From positions 19,839,676 to 19,903,675 of the forward strand of contig NC_079386.1 in assembly GCF_021018895.1 (NCBI RefSeq): a DNA stretch of 64,000 bases. The letters are read 5' to 3'. The position numbers were made by a program, and so were the translations under genes. Positions 1 through 11,361 of the stretch are shown piece by piece. Each line of letters opens with the position of its first letter. Positions within the stretch are counted from its first letter, which is position 1. The notes under the pieces are model-generated. The model had not been told where the DNA came from, did no database searches, and saw nothing but the letters and a program-made list of their open reading frames with translations. The DNA is from Seriola aureovittata (taxonomy: Eukaryota > Chordata > Actinopteri > Carangiformes > Carangidae).

Positions 1-3000
1 GTCTCTGAGGTCCTGGACTGCAGGTAAATGGTGACGCTCAGTGACGCCCACCTATGGCCGCTGCTTTAATGAACATGTAACTTCATACTGAGTGTGTGTG
101 CATGTGCGTGTGTGTGTGTAGTTCAGAGCTGGTGTGTTTTCAGGGTCTGGTGTCTGACAGGATCAGTTTGAACGACAGGACGACTGAATCTGGACACACA
201 CACACAGGTGGGTGGACACAGGTGTGAGCAGGTGTGAGCAGGTGAGAATAAACTGAACGATGTGTACCTTATCATAAAAACCTGTCAGGTGTGCGTCTCA
301 CCATGTCTGACCAAAGTGGAAGGAGTCTCCAGGTGTACCTGGACTTCAGCCATACCCCCTACCCACCTGGCCTGTTGCCAGGCAACACACTGCTGCTGTC
401 TGCTTTCCAGAGGAAGCTGTCCAGGTAACACACACACACACACACACGCACACACACAAACATGTGTGAGTTCAAATAAACACAACGTTCACCTCATTAA
501 ACACTGAGCAGGTTTCAGACATTTACCTGTGTTACCTGTGTGTTTCAGGTCAGGGGGTGTGTACTGCAGTCACTTACCTGTCAGCTCAGTGACAGTCGTT
601 TCCCTCGGAGACTCCAGGTAACAGGAAACTAACCTTCATTCACTGTGTCTACATTTTACCTATTTATTTATTGATTGTTTGTTGTTTTTCCATCAGTGCT
701 GCTTGCCCTCCCCCTGCTCCCATGATGCATCTGGATCTGTGGGCTCTGGGCAGGGAGCAAAGGTGCACTGTGGGTCAGGTCAGAGGTCATGTCGTGTGTT
801 TCCTGTTTCTGCAGCTGCAGTGGAGCTGCTCCCTGTGTGGGAGTTTGTACACACAGGTAAGTATAACACACACTGTACACACACTGTACACACACTGAAT
901 ACACACACACACACTGTACACACACTGTACACACACTGAATACACACACACACACACACACACTCTAAGAGTTAATTAGTGCCACGGGTGCTCAGCTCCG
1001 AGGCATCTATTAATATTCTGTTTCGGGTTTATTATTCTTCCGCCAAATTTCGGCGCGTAACTCGTCCCGCAGCTTTGAGAAAACCCTGGTAATATATACA
1101 TCAAAACGTGCGTCTTGATCCTGAAAGGGGTGCTATGACTTTTGGTGTTAAAATTCCAATTTTTCCCAAAGTTATTCCCAAAAAACTGGGAATAAATAAT
1201 GCATTAGAAATGCATTGGAATTTTCTTTAGAAAACCACCTTTTATTCGACAAAATTTCACCTTTGTTCTGAGTCACCCAGCTCTCTCATACCTGCACGTA
1301 GAAATGTGATTCAAACTGTAAAACGGAGGAAAACTTCTGCTCTCTCAAAAAGACAGGAACTGTTTTTACATAACATGTAAACTTTTCAAACTGTGAGCAC
1401 TCAAAGGAGGAGTGCAAATCACTTTTTCTTCAAAGTTAGAGTGAAAGCGTCAGTTGGCTAGAGTGCGTGAAGCAGTAAAAAATAACCTTTATTTTTATTT
1501 TTAACTCGAGCTCACGGCCAAACCGTAAAAAGGAGACAAATAATTCTTTCTGAAAATGTAGACATAGTTGTTGGGATTCATAAAATGTAACTTTGACAGG
1601 CAGGGTCTGCACAAAATTTAAACGGGGGTGCCGAGTCCGGCAGCAATACCTGTCTCACTCTCATTGACACCTAATGTAATCGTCTTTTTTTTTCAAAAGA
1701 ATCTCTCTCTGTCTTCGCACTGAGCTTACTCACTCATTTTAAGGAATATCTGAATAAAATAGAGACTGTAGAAACCTCTGGCTTCAGTGTCTGGCACGGT
1801 CTTTTCGGTTTTTGAAAAGAAGTAACGGTTTTCTCATAATTTGCAGTTGTTTGAAGCCATGTAGAAGCCAAATTCTGGGGGGATTTTCACATTGCCATGG
1901 CAACGGCAGCTCCTGACCTGTGTGTGTGCCTGCGTGCGCCTAGCAACCAGATAACCAACTCTCCAAGCTCCGCTAGCTTTACATTAGCCGCATGTTAGGT
2001 CTTAAATTACATTTAGTTAGGTCTTAAATATGTAAGTCCATTTACTGCTTCCTTCGTTGCTTTTTGTTTTGTTAAAAGAGTGAATGAAGTTGTGACGGTC
2101 TCCGCTGAGACAGAGGAGAGGAGAAGCTACTAGCCCTCTCTCGCTGTCACTTCTAGTCGCGTTGCTCTCCTCCCCAGTAATGTTAAATTTAGCACAGAAA
2201 AAAACATAATAGTGGTAATTTAAATAGCGGTTCATGGGATTTATTAACCCTCAGGGGTCCCTCTGTCCTTTTTTGGACATTTTCTTCACTTTTCTTTTTT
2301 GATTTGCTGATCATTTTGGCTGTTACAGCTGAAGGTATGGATTTCTGCAAGAAAGTGTCTTTTTTTTTTTTTACATATTTTTAAAATCTAATGTCAGTTA
2401 CTGTTACAGGTCTATTATACACTGGTAACACATTTTGTTCCCTCTGGGGTTCCTCGCGTCCAAAAAAGGACATGCAAAGAAAATAGAAAATAAAATCATC
2501 ATATATCAATATTTTTTTCTGCTTTTTTTGCATAAATCTCTTAAACCACTTCAGTTCTGCTCAAACCTACCAAATGATTATTAGTTTTCAGGATTTTAAC
2601 CCTTTAAATGCCAGTTTGAAGACATGTTGCCTCTTGTTTTATTTAAAAAAAACAACACAGAAAGACATTTCTCAAAACCAGAATATGATCAGGGTGACTT
2701 TTGAACACTGGAAATAAATCATGTACTCATCCCGCCAGTAGCCTCCCTGGAATTTTCTAGTTATTATTATGAACACTTTCTCTCTCTTCAGTCTTGTTCC
2801 AGTTCTCAGTGTCGTTCGACCTGCTCAGTCTTTCAGTCCAAAGCAAAGTAAGAATCCTCCTCCTCCTCTTCTTCTTCCTCTTCTTCTTCCTCCTCCTGTC
2901 ACTCCTTCACTCTGAGGACGTTCTCTGTTCTTCATAGAACTTCAAATACACAGAAGGATTTAAAATTCCTTCATTCTCACTTTTCTTTTACACTTAGTTG

Positions 3001-3536
3001 CTAATGTAGTTGCTAAGGTAACATGTTACCTTAGGTAACATAGCTGATAACATAGTTGCTAAAGTAACATAGTTGCTAACGTAGTTGCTGATGTAAGATT
3101 GATGATGTAAGATTGATGATGTATTGATCTGTGTATTGATCAGATTGGTGATTGATGATGGGACAGGTGAGGCTCACGTGTGGTTCTCAGGTGTGCTGGT
3201 TCGTTCTCTGCTGGGATTGGCTGATTCTCAGTGGGAGGGGCTCCAGAGGGCCCTCAGGGTCAAAGGTCACATCAGAGTCTACCCCCGGGGCCGGAGCGTG
3301 GTCAGTACCACTTCCTGTTATTAGCATCTGTCTGTGGACAAATCAAACATGTTTGATGATGTCACCGCCTTTACCTCTACTGCACCTTCACCTGTCTCTG
3401 TCTCTCAGGTGTGTGACACTGACTCTGATGACTCTCTCCTCCACTTCCTGTTGTGTGTGTGCAGCAGTGATGTTGTTTGTCGCCCGCTCTCTCTCACATG
3501 CAGGAAGCACAACAACCAGAGACCAGAGGGTAACAC

Positions 3537-3610
<74 letters not shown>

Positions 3611-3819
3611 AACGCACACACAGGCACGCACGACTGGACCGTGACTGAGCTGAAGTTCAGCCGAAGTTCAGCCGAAGTTCAGCCGAAGTTCAGCCGGAGC
3701 TCAGAGTTCATGTTGAGGTTTGTGTTTCAGAGATGAGGAGGTTCAGTCGAGGAGACAGAGACTTCATGACCAGGATGACTGCTCCTCTGCAGCTCACCTG
3801 TCTACACATCACTGACTGA
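1..3819 (+). CDS. ctc1: CTC1, CST telomere replication complex component (3' part, partial)
   Basis: CTC1 is the large subunit of the CST (CTC1-STN1-TEN1) complex, which binds single-stranded DNA at telomeres and recruits polymerase alpha-primase. Phase-consistent exons read as 1-23 (end only), 144-207, 289-424, 549-617, 697-856, 2792-2847, 3144-3300, 3409-3529 and 3731-3819, ending in TGA. The 697-856 exon ends with a CSLCGS motif and the next has CRSTC, giving a plausible split zinc ribbon. The 3144 exon (LVIDDGTGEAHVWFSG) is an OB-fold strand pattern typical of the CTC1 C-terminal OB domain, followed by a Cys-rich strand and a short tail ending LTCLHITD. The 5' part lies outside the window. 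A 1.8-kb repeat insertion lengthens the 857-2791 intron. The 144-207 exon ends inside a CA run, so its donor is the least certain boundary. Family recognition is from memory of the C-terminal motifs. Confidence 0.82.
860..960. repeat. CA-rich tandem repeat in ctc1 intron
   Basis: Repeated blocks built from cacactgtaca and a CA run directly after the donor of the 697-856 exon. Simple-sequence DNA; open frames on both strands here are artefacts of composition. Confidence 0.85.
965..2757. mobile_element. Unclassified interspersed repeat inserted in ctc1 intron
   Basis: About 1.8 kb of AT-rich sequence, unlike its flanks, sits inside one ctc1 intron. It contains no long open frame and starts with a block (gccacgggtgctcagctccg, then an ATT-rich stretch and a CGCGTAACTCGTCCC segment) that I remember as part of a dispersed repeat in several fish genomes. 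Two short segments at about 2255-2285 and 2450-2475 carry gtccttttttggac and gtccaaaaaaggac, internal palindromes in opposite sense. I cannot assign a superfamily: no convincing terminal inverted repeats or target-site duplication were seen. Boundaries are approximate. Confidence 0.5.
3540..3625. repeat. (CA)n microsatellite in last ctc1 intron
   Basis: Uninterrupted CA dinucleotide run starting about ten bases after the donor of the penultimate exon. It is followed at 3651-3695 by about four copies of an 11-14 bp unit (cgaagttcagc) before the last acceptor at 3730. Confidence 0.9.
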
Positions 3820-4056
3820 TACACCTGACGTGGTCATGTGACCTACACCTGGATCAGATAGAAACCCGTCAGGACGGAGCAGGTCAGACCACATCTGGAG
3901 GAGGTCTGGTTCATGTTCTCATCAGGTCACCTGACTTTGACTGTACCTGAGGCTGCAGGTGTCAGACAGGAAGTGGTTTGAGGCGTCACATCTCTGATCC
4001 TGAGTCTGATCGTGAGTCCTGAGACCCTCAGACCAGGTGACTTAAAGCTCTTTTCT

Positions 4057-4062
4057 AATAAA
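4057..4062 (+). terminator. Candidate poly(A) signal of ctc1
   Basis: AATAAA about 240 bp after the ctc1 stop codon, with a second AATAAA near 4081. It is the nearest canonical hexamer downstream of the gene on the plus strand. Confidence 0.55.
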
Positions 4063-4420
4063 TGGATAATAATAATAATATAATAAATCGATGTAACTTA
4101 TTAAACCTTTAGTTTTTCTCCTGCAGTTTGTGTCAGTCTTGTTTTACACCCAGAATGCACACATAGAATCACACGCACATTGATTGTATGAATATGATCA
4201 GATAAATGATGATGTCATACTACAGATAAACGACTCAGCTGTTCATTAAGTCATTAATCAGCTGATGAACATATGTAAGCTTCAACTATTAAAATTCAGT
4301 CATATACTGGAGGTCATTGATTGATTGATGGATTGATTGATTGATGGATGGATGCCAGTCCTTGTGAATCTTCTGCAGCTGTGCTGAGAACACCTGAGCA
4401 GGTGTGACTAATGTGACTGT

Positions 4421-4500
4421 GATGATCCAGCAGGGGGCGTCTGAGCTCCTCCTCTCAGCTGCAGCTCACCAACAACAAGCTCTGCTCGGTGACTGATGAC
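4421..4500 (+). promoter_or_regulatory. CTCF-like motif in duplicated 80-bp segment, copy 1
   Basis: Contains CCAGCAGGGGGCGTC, an almost exact match to the CTCF core consensus (CCASYAGRKGGC). The surrounding 80 bp recur about 746 bp downstream with only a few changes, and the motif keeps the same orientation. Binding is inferred from the motif only. Confidence 0.5.
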
Positions 4501-4924
4501 ACATCAGCAGCTCACGCTCTGATTGGCTGCTGAGGAAACATTTATATGACAGTGGAGAGTCGGGAGTTTCCAGAGACGCTGTGCTCAGGTGGCTGATGGG
4601 AAACAAACAGCTGATCATAGATCAGGTTAAACTGCTGCTGCCTGATCACATGACCATGAACCATGTTGGAGGAGAACCCGCTCCAGGTGAGACCTGGACC
4701 TGGTCCACACCTGGGACCAGCTGCACACCTTAAGTTCAGGTTTTAAAGTCTGAACTAAGGTTACCTTAAAACAAAAACAGCTGCACAGACAGAAGAGGAG
4801 TCGGCTGTGATTGGTTTATGGTCTGTCACATTTTCAAAATAAAAGTCATTCCTTCGACTAAAAGCTGCTTCAAAGTAAGAGTCCTTCAAAGAAATGTAAT
4901 GGAGTCAAAACAACGTTTGTCAGT

Positions 4925-5110
4925 AAGTGTCAGTACTGACAAATACACTGACGTAAAAGTACTGCAGTAAAATACACTGAAGTAAAAGTACTGAAGTAAA
5001 ATACACTGATGTAAAAGTACTGAAGTAGAATACACTGATGTAAAAGTACTGAAGCAAAAGTACTGCAGTAAAAGTACTGAAGTGAAATACACTGCAGTAA
5101 AAGTACTCAG
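4925..5110. repeat. Tandem repeat, GTAAAAGTACTGAAGTA unit
   Basis: About ten imperfect units alternating aaaagtactgaagtaaa and atacactgatgtaaaa. Reading frames across it on the minus strand are Tyr/Phe/Ser-rich artefacts. Confidence 0.85.
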
Positions 5111-5166
5111 TTACTGTCCACTCTGACACAAGCAGTTCAATGATGAGGATGAGGAGGATGATGAAG

Positions 5167-5246
5167 ATGATCCAGCAGGGGGCATCTGAGCTCCTCCTCT
5201 CTGCTGCTGCTCACCAACAACAAGCTCTGCTCGGTGACTGATGACA
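5167..5246 (+). promoter_or_regulatory. CTCF-like motif in duplicated 80-bp segment, copy 2
   Basis: Second copy of the segment at 4421-4500, with CCAGCAGGGGGCATC. Differences are concentrated in the CTGCTGCTG part; the CTCF-like core is unchanged. Confidence 0.5.
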
Positions 5247-5899
5247 TGGACACTGTGGAGGCTCCAGCAGGAATCAGGAAGGAATCAGTATTTCTTGATC
5301 AAGTCGTCAGCCCCACGTCTCGAGCTTTCAGGTCTTAACTGGTCTGGACTGGTCTGAACTGGATTGGACAGGTCTGAACTGGTCTGGACTGGTCTGAACT
5401 GGTCTGAACAGGTCAGTATTGGACAGGGAACACCTGCAGTCTTGAGGCGGTTCTCAGTTGATCTAACGCTGTGGGGAGAATGAGATCCTCTGGTATCGTG
5501 TGGTTTCTTGTACTGGGCCGTGACGCCATAACGCTTGTTGTTCGCTGAAGCAGCTTTTGTAAAACGTCGTTCCTGACGATATTCAGCAAGTTTTCTCTCT
5601 CAAAGCTCCAGTGGCTGATTGTGTCTGACTGATGGTGTCAGACTGAGATACGAGCTGGTCTCTCCTCAGCTGCCAAGAGCCAGACAGGCTGAGTCCTACT
5701 TTCTTTGTATCTTGGTTGTTGATCGCCGTCAGCTGAACACTGCGTCTCGATCGTCTCGGAGCGTCGGCAGTTTGTTTTTTCGTCTCTGTTAAATATCTGT
5801 CCGTTTCACGGACGTCTCTGAATGAACATCATCGCTACTGTGAAAGATTCCTTCACTGTCCCGCCGTGAAAAAGATTCCTGTCACGACATTTCACCCTC

Positions 5900-6985
5900 C
5901 TTCATGCCCCACCTGTTACGTCTTCATGCCCCACAGGTGGGGGAGAAGAAGAAAAGGAGGAAGGCGTCCTCTGTGACACTGTCCCTGTCTTTCAGGTATG
6001 GAGTACGTATTGTTCCTCAGGCCAGCTCCTCGGTGGAGCAGGTGCTGTTGGCGGTGGGAGAGCAGGTGGGTCATGCTAACATCACGTATGCCTCCCGTAT
6101 GAATAAAATGGTGGTAGTATTTCTAAAAGACCAGGGCTTTGTAACTCAGCTCATAGAGAGCAGCCTGGAACTTAATGAAGAGTTTCTGCAAGTGTCTGGA
6201 GTCCCTATGTTTGTCCCTAACGAGGCGTTAGAGAAAGAGCTCAGGCGTTTGGGCAAGTTTGCGAGCAGATTCCGCTCGGTGGGTTTGGGCTGTAAAGAAA
6301 CCAAACTCAAACACATTCAATCTCTGCGGAGACAAGTGTTTATGTTCATAGACTCCCCCACCCAGACACTAGAAGTTTTCTTCCGTGTTAAACATGAGGA
6401 AGGGTATTATATGTTTGCTCCCACAGGCAGCGGGGGCTGCTCCACCTGTGTGGGTACAAACTGCCGGCTCTGCAGCCGGGGATACTGGTGTTGGCGGCTC
6501 TGCGGCCGGGGTCTCCGTGGCCGTGGAGACGTCCACAGTCATACTGCGTCCCGGATAGGTCCATGCTGGACAATCTGTTTTTAATGAGGGATGTTTTTGA
6601 CATTTGTAATCTGTACAATCTTGATGTGGGTGTAGTCTCCATAGATCAGGAGAAGGCGTTTGATCGTGTTGACCACTCTTTTCTGTTGCCACACCGTAGG
6701 CCTTTGGCGTAGGGGAGCACTTCCTGTCCTGGGTGAGGTTACTGTACAGTGGTGCATGTTGTGTGCTGGAGGTGTGTATGTGTGTGCGTGCGTGCGTGCG
6801 TGCGTGGCTGTACCAGTCAGGAGGGGGATCAGGCAGGGCTGCCCCATCTAGCTCTACAGCACGGCCATGAAGACTCTCCTCCACAGACTGAGGTCCAGGC
6901 TGACGGGTCTCTCTCCTCCACAGCTGGCTGACTGCCCCCCTGTGGTCATATTGGCCTACGACGGCCTGCGACGCCTGTAGTGCAC
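5900..6985 (+). mobile_element. Collapsed LINE, Tx1/L1-like, ORF1 fused to a reverse-transcriptase fragment
   Basis: From about 5993 to 6470 the plus strand reads a gag-like ORF1 (YGVRIVPQASSSVEQVLLAV, later RRQVFMFID) ending in a CSTC...C..C knuckle-like stretch. A different frame at about 6515-6690 reads reverse-transcriptase motifs (YCVPDRSMLDNLFL, then SIDQEKAFDRVDHSFL), and 6825-6935 another RT piece (RRGIRQGCPI) with an in-frame stop. The endonuclease and most of ORF2 are missing between the pieces, so this is an internally deleted, frameshifted copy. The DQEKAFDRVDH motif is typical of fish LINEs often labelled TX1-like. It cannot be active. Confidence 0.75.
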
Positions 6986-7189
6986 GTCACATGGACGGGA
7001 GAATGAGACGCACCAACAGCAGCGTCAGCACCTCAAGCTATTAACCGTGATGTCATCACAGTTTATGACCCAAACACATGGAATGATGAATGTGCTGTAT
7101 GTTTCTGTTCCTGACCCGGTCCTCATCTCTTCTCTCTGAACCAGGACGGATCCTGGTTCCTACCAACTGAGACGGTCCTGTATCCTGGA

Positions 7190-7290
7190 CCTGAACCTGG
7201 ACCTGGTGCTGGTCCTGGTCTCGGTCCTGGTCCTGGTCCTAGTCTTGGTCTTAGTCTTAGTCCTGGTCCTGGTCCTGGTCCTGGTCCTGT
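7190..7290. repeat. TCCTGG-type minisatellite
   Basis: Short repeats of ggtcctggtcc and gtcttagtc variants. Confidence 0.85.
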
Positions 7291-7450
7291 TGCTGCTTCT
7301 CAGATGGAAGAAAAATCAGCCGCTGCTTTAACCTGCTTTCTGTTTTCAGCTCAGACTCTCGGTGCTGCCACCTGCTGGACTGGCTGAACACCTGAGTCTT
7401 TAGACCTGGTCCAGGACCATCACACTGTAAACCACAATCCTGTTCATTGG

Positions 7451-7700
7451 TCAGGTCTGATCTGGACTCTGGTGTCTCAGCTGGACACTGACGGTCATGG
7501 ATCAGGTCTGATCTGGACTCTGGTGTCTCAGCTGGACTCTGACGGTCCTGGATCAGGTCTGATCTGGACTCTGGTGTCTCAGCTGGACACTGACGGTCCT
7601 GGATCAGGTCTGATCTGGACTCTGGTGTCTCAGCTGGACTCTGACGGTCCTGGATCAGGTCTGATCTGGACTGTGGTGTCTCAGCTGGACCTGAGCTCTG
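7451..7700. repeat. 51-bp tandem repeat, about five copies
   Basis: The word tctgatctgg recurs at 7456, 7507, 7558, 7609 and 7660, a period of exactly 51 bp. Because 51 is a multiple of three, frames stay open on both strands (98 aa plus, 183 aa minus). I see no splice or protein-family evidence for coding. Confidence 0.9.
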
Positions 7701-7799
7701 CTTCACCTGCTGCTTCGCTGTGTGAATCACTGTTTTCCTCGGTGGTTCTGGTCTCTGATCGTATCTGATCCGTTTGATTGATTCTGTATTTTTCTGCTG

Positions 7800-10130
7800 T
7801 AACAACAATAAACATCAGAAACTCTGAGACTCACTGTCTGCTTCAATGACCACATGACAACAAACATCTGGAACCAACAGGCCTCAAACCAGCTGCTGGA
7901 TCACAAACCAGTTTTACCAGTTCAAACCAGTTTAAACCAGCTGCTGGATCACAAACCAGTTTTACCAGTTCTGGTTTAAACCACTTCCCAGTCTTAAGTC
8001 TTTGTCACAGTTTACCATCGAGGTCGAACTCGTCACATGACCAGTTTTTAAAGACGTACCTGAACCTGTCGTACCCGAAACGTCCAGCAGCATCGTCACA
8101 GTTCAAGTGAGTTTAACATCTGGAGCGACTCAGGTGAGTCTCATGTCCAGGTGAGTTCACACAGGTAAATAATGAAGATATCTCCGTCTTCAGGTTTCAT
8201 GAACGTTCCCCTCACCTGCTCCGACACGTGGAGATCATTCATTCGAACATGATCTAAATAAACACAATCAGAGATGATTCATCATAAACTCATTATACAC
8301 TTTAAGGACCTCGTGTCAGATCCAGGATCTGTGATTTATCTGAAGTCACAGACCTGATCACTGTTAATATGATCAGACTGGATCAATGGAACATGATCAA
8401 TAATCATCAGGACTCTGAAGTCACGGCCGCTGATGCTGCTGAGGTGAGACGTGTGGATCAGACTATTTCCTGGAGTGAGGAAACAGACTCAGCAGTTTGA
8501 TCCATGATGAAAATAATTATTAGTCACAGCCTCATTTAAATCGTCAAGTTTCCTCCTTTACTTTTACTGCGGGGGGGGGGGGGGGGGGGGGGGCACAGCT
8601 CCTCTGTGAGTTGAAGCAATTCACACTGAAACAGACTAAATACTGAACCATCATGTTTCCTTCATGTCTATCACACTCAGAGATACAGTTTGCTTGTATC
8701 TGTTTATTTTTCTTTGTAATTTTCTTTGTTTGTGACGTGCAGACGTCTCCAGCTGATGAACACCCTGTGCCTGTAGTTCCTCTTCCAGACCAGCAGAGGC
8801 TCCACAGCTGCAGTGACTCATGTTGTTATATAAGAGACCGGCTGCAGTTGGACTTATGTAACACACGTAGACTGAGTCCTGGACCACGTGGATCTCTTTT
8901 GTTCTCCCAGGTTTCTCCTCGACCCCACCATCACCAACAGACACACCTCTCACCTGACAGGACTTCCCACAATCCTCCAGACAATCTGTCTTCTTCACAA
9001 CAACAGAACACTGACTCTGGAGAGGAGGGGAGGAGAAGGAGAAGGGATCGAAGAGGAGGACACGAGTGACACGAGTAATGTCACATGCCACCGCAGCTGC
9101 TCTTGGTGACCACCATGGACAACATGGCGTCCCACCAGCAGCTGCTGCCATGGCGACAAGTACCATGAATAAACAAGAGGTTGATGGCAGTGCCACAAGT
9201 GGTACATTTGTAGTCCCGGAGGTATTCCAGCTTTTTTAAAGACATAAACCAGGAAGTAAACCCGTTTGTAGTCCTTAATCCAGGAAGTATTCCAGTCTGT
9301 ATCATGCCCCCCCCCCCCCCATTGACCCATTAATCACACAGAGAGGTTGTTTTGTTTTTCTGTTTAATTTCTTTGTTTTTAATCATCAGTTAAACACAAG
9401 GAAATTTTCAGGCAGGAAAAATCAACCAATCACAAACAAGTAACAGCATATGACATCATACAGCGGGACCATCTGATTGGCTGGTCACTCTTTAAAGGAA
9501 GACGATTGGTGCAGAGCAGTGCAGGTGTGGGAGGGGCATTTCAAGGTCGCATGACAGTGATTGACATGGTTGTCATGGTAACAGCCATCATGCTCAGCCC
9601 CATGATGACAGTAGTAAACAAAAACAAACATGTAAACAAATCAAGAGAAAAAAACACTTGCTAACACCTAACTCAATAACCAGCCATTAACTAAATTAAC
9701 TAACTCGTTAAGATATCCACTAATTAATGATCTAATTAACTAATGAGCCAATCAGCTGCAGCAACAAAGATCAAAAGAAAGAGGGAAGACAACAAAAAAT
9801 ATCATGACACCAACACTGTTGTCATGGTTACTAATGGCTAATGCTTCCATGGCAACAGACGAGGTGACCAAGATTCAACATGGCCGAAGAGACAGACCAG
9901 TCGTCAAACTGGTTTCTGGACTGGTTTGTGAACTGGTTTGTGATGTGGTTTGTGGTTTCTGGACTGGTTTCTGGACTGGTTTCTGTTGAGGCTTGATGTC
10001 TGGGATCTGACTGATAAAACCAGATTATTGTGAACCTGTCATCTGGTTTCTGAACAGCCAATCAGAGCCAGCCACACCTGGTGACACATTCACAGAAGCA
10101 ACCCGACTTCCTGTGATCTGAACTTCAAAG
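7800..10130. other. Intergenic region before atp1b2 3' end
   Basis: Short repeats of aaaccagtt at 7890-7980, a 23-base G run, a C run at 9307-9320 and dispersed short repeats such as caggaagta. Overlapping open frames on both strands at 8651-9196 (138 aa plus, 181 aa minus) match no family I know and have no convincing splice partners. Two near-X-box words occur around 9565-9580 and 9820. I annotate no gene here. Confidence 0.5.
8571..8593. repeat. Poly-G run (23 G)
   Basis: Twenty-three consecutive G on the plus strand. A run this long is prone to sequencing-length error. Confidence 0.95.
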
Positions 10131-10133
10131 GAT

Positions 10134-10139
10134 TTTAAT
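10134..10139 (-). terminator. Candidate poly(A) signal of atp1b2
   Basis: TTTAAT on the plus strand reads ATTAAA on the minus strand, about 560 bp past the stop codon. Other weak signals are possible further on. Confidence 0.35.
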
Positions 10140-10621
10140 GTTGTAAAAAACAAAGCTCTTGTAAAGAAGCCAAACAAATAAATAAACAATAATAAACAAG
10201 TGATAAATAAGTAAAGATAAATAAATAAACTAAAGGTCGATCAATAAACACATCAGCTGTGTGATCAATAGTTTGGTCTTTGATTCGTGCAGATTGATAC
10301 GATGATCGATCGTCTGGCGCTCTTCAGTCCATCCTCAGTGTCAGTGACATCAGAGCGTGTGTGCGTGCTGATTGGTCGGTTTCAGGGTCGGTGTGTTTGA
10401 GTTAAAGCTGCACTGAGAGTGTCGTAGGATCACGTCACAGAAAACTACCAAACACCAACGATGTGTTTACACGGCTACGGGAGAGAAAGTGACAGAGTAA
10501 CTCGGAGTCAGTGAACGCATCACGAAGCTGGAACAAGACTGAATCAGCACAGAAGGTGAGTCTGAGGGAGACTGAGGACACGCCCACTGGTTTCATTACA
10601 CATCTGGATTAGTGCAGCTTT

Positions 10622-10625
<4 letters not shown>

Positions 10626-10690
<65 letters not shown>
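10626..10690. repeat. (GT)n microsatellite in atp1b2 3' UTR
   Basis: About 32 GT repeats; on the transcribed minus strand they are (AC)n beginning about 13 nt after the stop codon. Confidence 0.95.
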
Positions 10691-10693
<3 letters not shown>

Positions 10694-10702
10694 CAGCTGT
10701 GT

Positions 10703-11282
10703 CTACTTGTCGTTGATCCGTAGTTTGAAGGAAACCCGTCCGGCGAACTTGTCTCTCTCGTTGCCGGTGGCGAGAGTGTTGGAGTTGATTTTACACTCGA
10801 CGTTGATGTCTGTGTTCAGAGAGGCGTTCAGGAACTTCACGGCCACCAGTGGCTGAGTGTAGTTCACCTGACACATCGAACACATCACACACTCATCAGT
10901 ATGAGAGTAGGAGTTACTACCTTTCTATTGAATTATTAAATAAATCTGCAAACACATGGACAGACATGATGAATGACATACTGACAGGGATTCATGACCC
11001 GGGATCTACTGAGGATCTACTGACGTGGAGCTTAGTATTATTGTTGGATCTCATACGTGTCATTATTGTTTTGAATTGAGGGAATTTGTAAATTTGAATA
11101 ATCTCAGTGAAGACGTGTGTGTGTGTGTGTGTGTGTGTGTCTATAGTGTACTGTGTGTGTTACCTGAGCTTTCTTGCCGTAGTACGGGTAGTACATGAGA
11201 TTGAAGGTCCCATTAGGAGGAAAATACGCCAGAGGTCCGATCTTATCACTGTCTTCTCTCTGCCCGCACGCACACGCACACG

Positions 11283-11361
<79 letters not shown>

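Larger units (their letters stand above)
4070..5900. other. Intergenic region after ctc1, no gene seen
   Basis: No convincing coding exon on either strand. It holds an 80-bp segment present twice (4421-4500 and 5167-5246), a tandem repeat at 4925-5110, and short GGTCTGAACT-type repeats at 5338-5412. The stretch 5450-5900 is single-copy-looking and runs into a LINE fragment. Confidence 0.6.

Noticed and set aside
6369..6884. 171-codon minus-strand frame over the LINE
   Set aside because: Shadow of the plus-strand LINE coding remains; no independent evidence.
7257..7808. 183-codon minus-strand frame with SRSDLIQDRQ repeats
   Set aside because: Product of the 51-bp tandem repeat, whose length preserves frame on both strands.
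8651..9196. Overlapping 138-codon plus and 181-codon minus frames
   Set aside because: Neither shows a known domain, consistent exon structure or typical coding bias; opposite-strand openness suggests chance.
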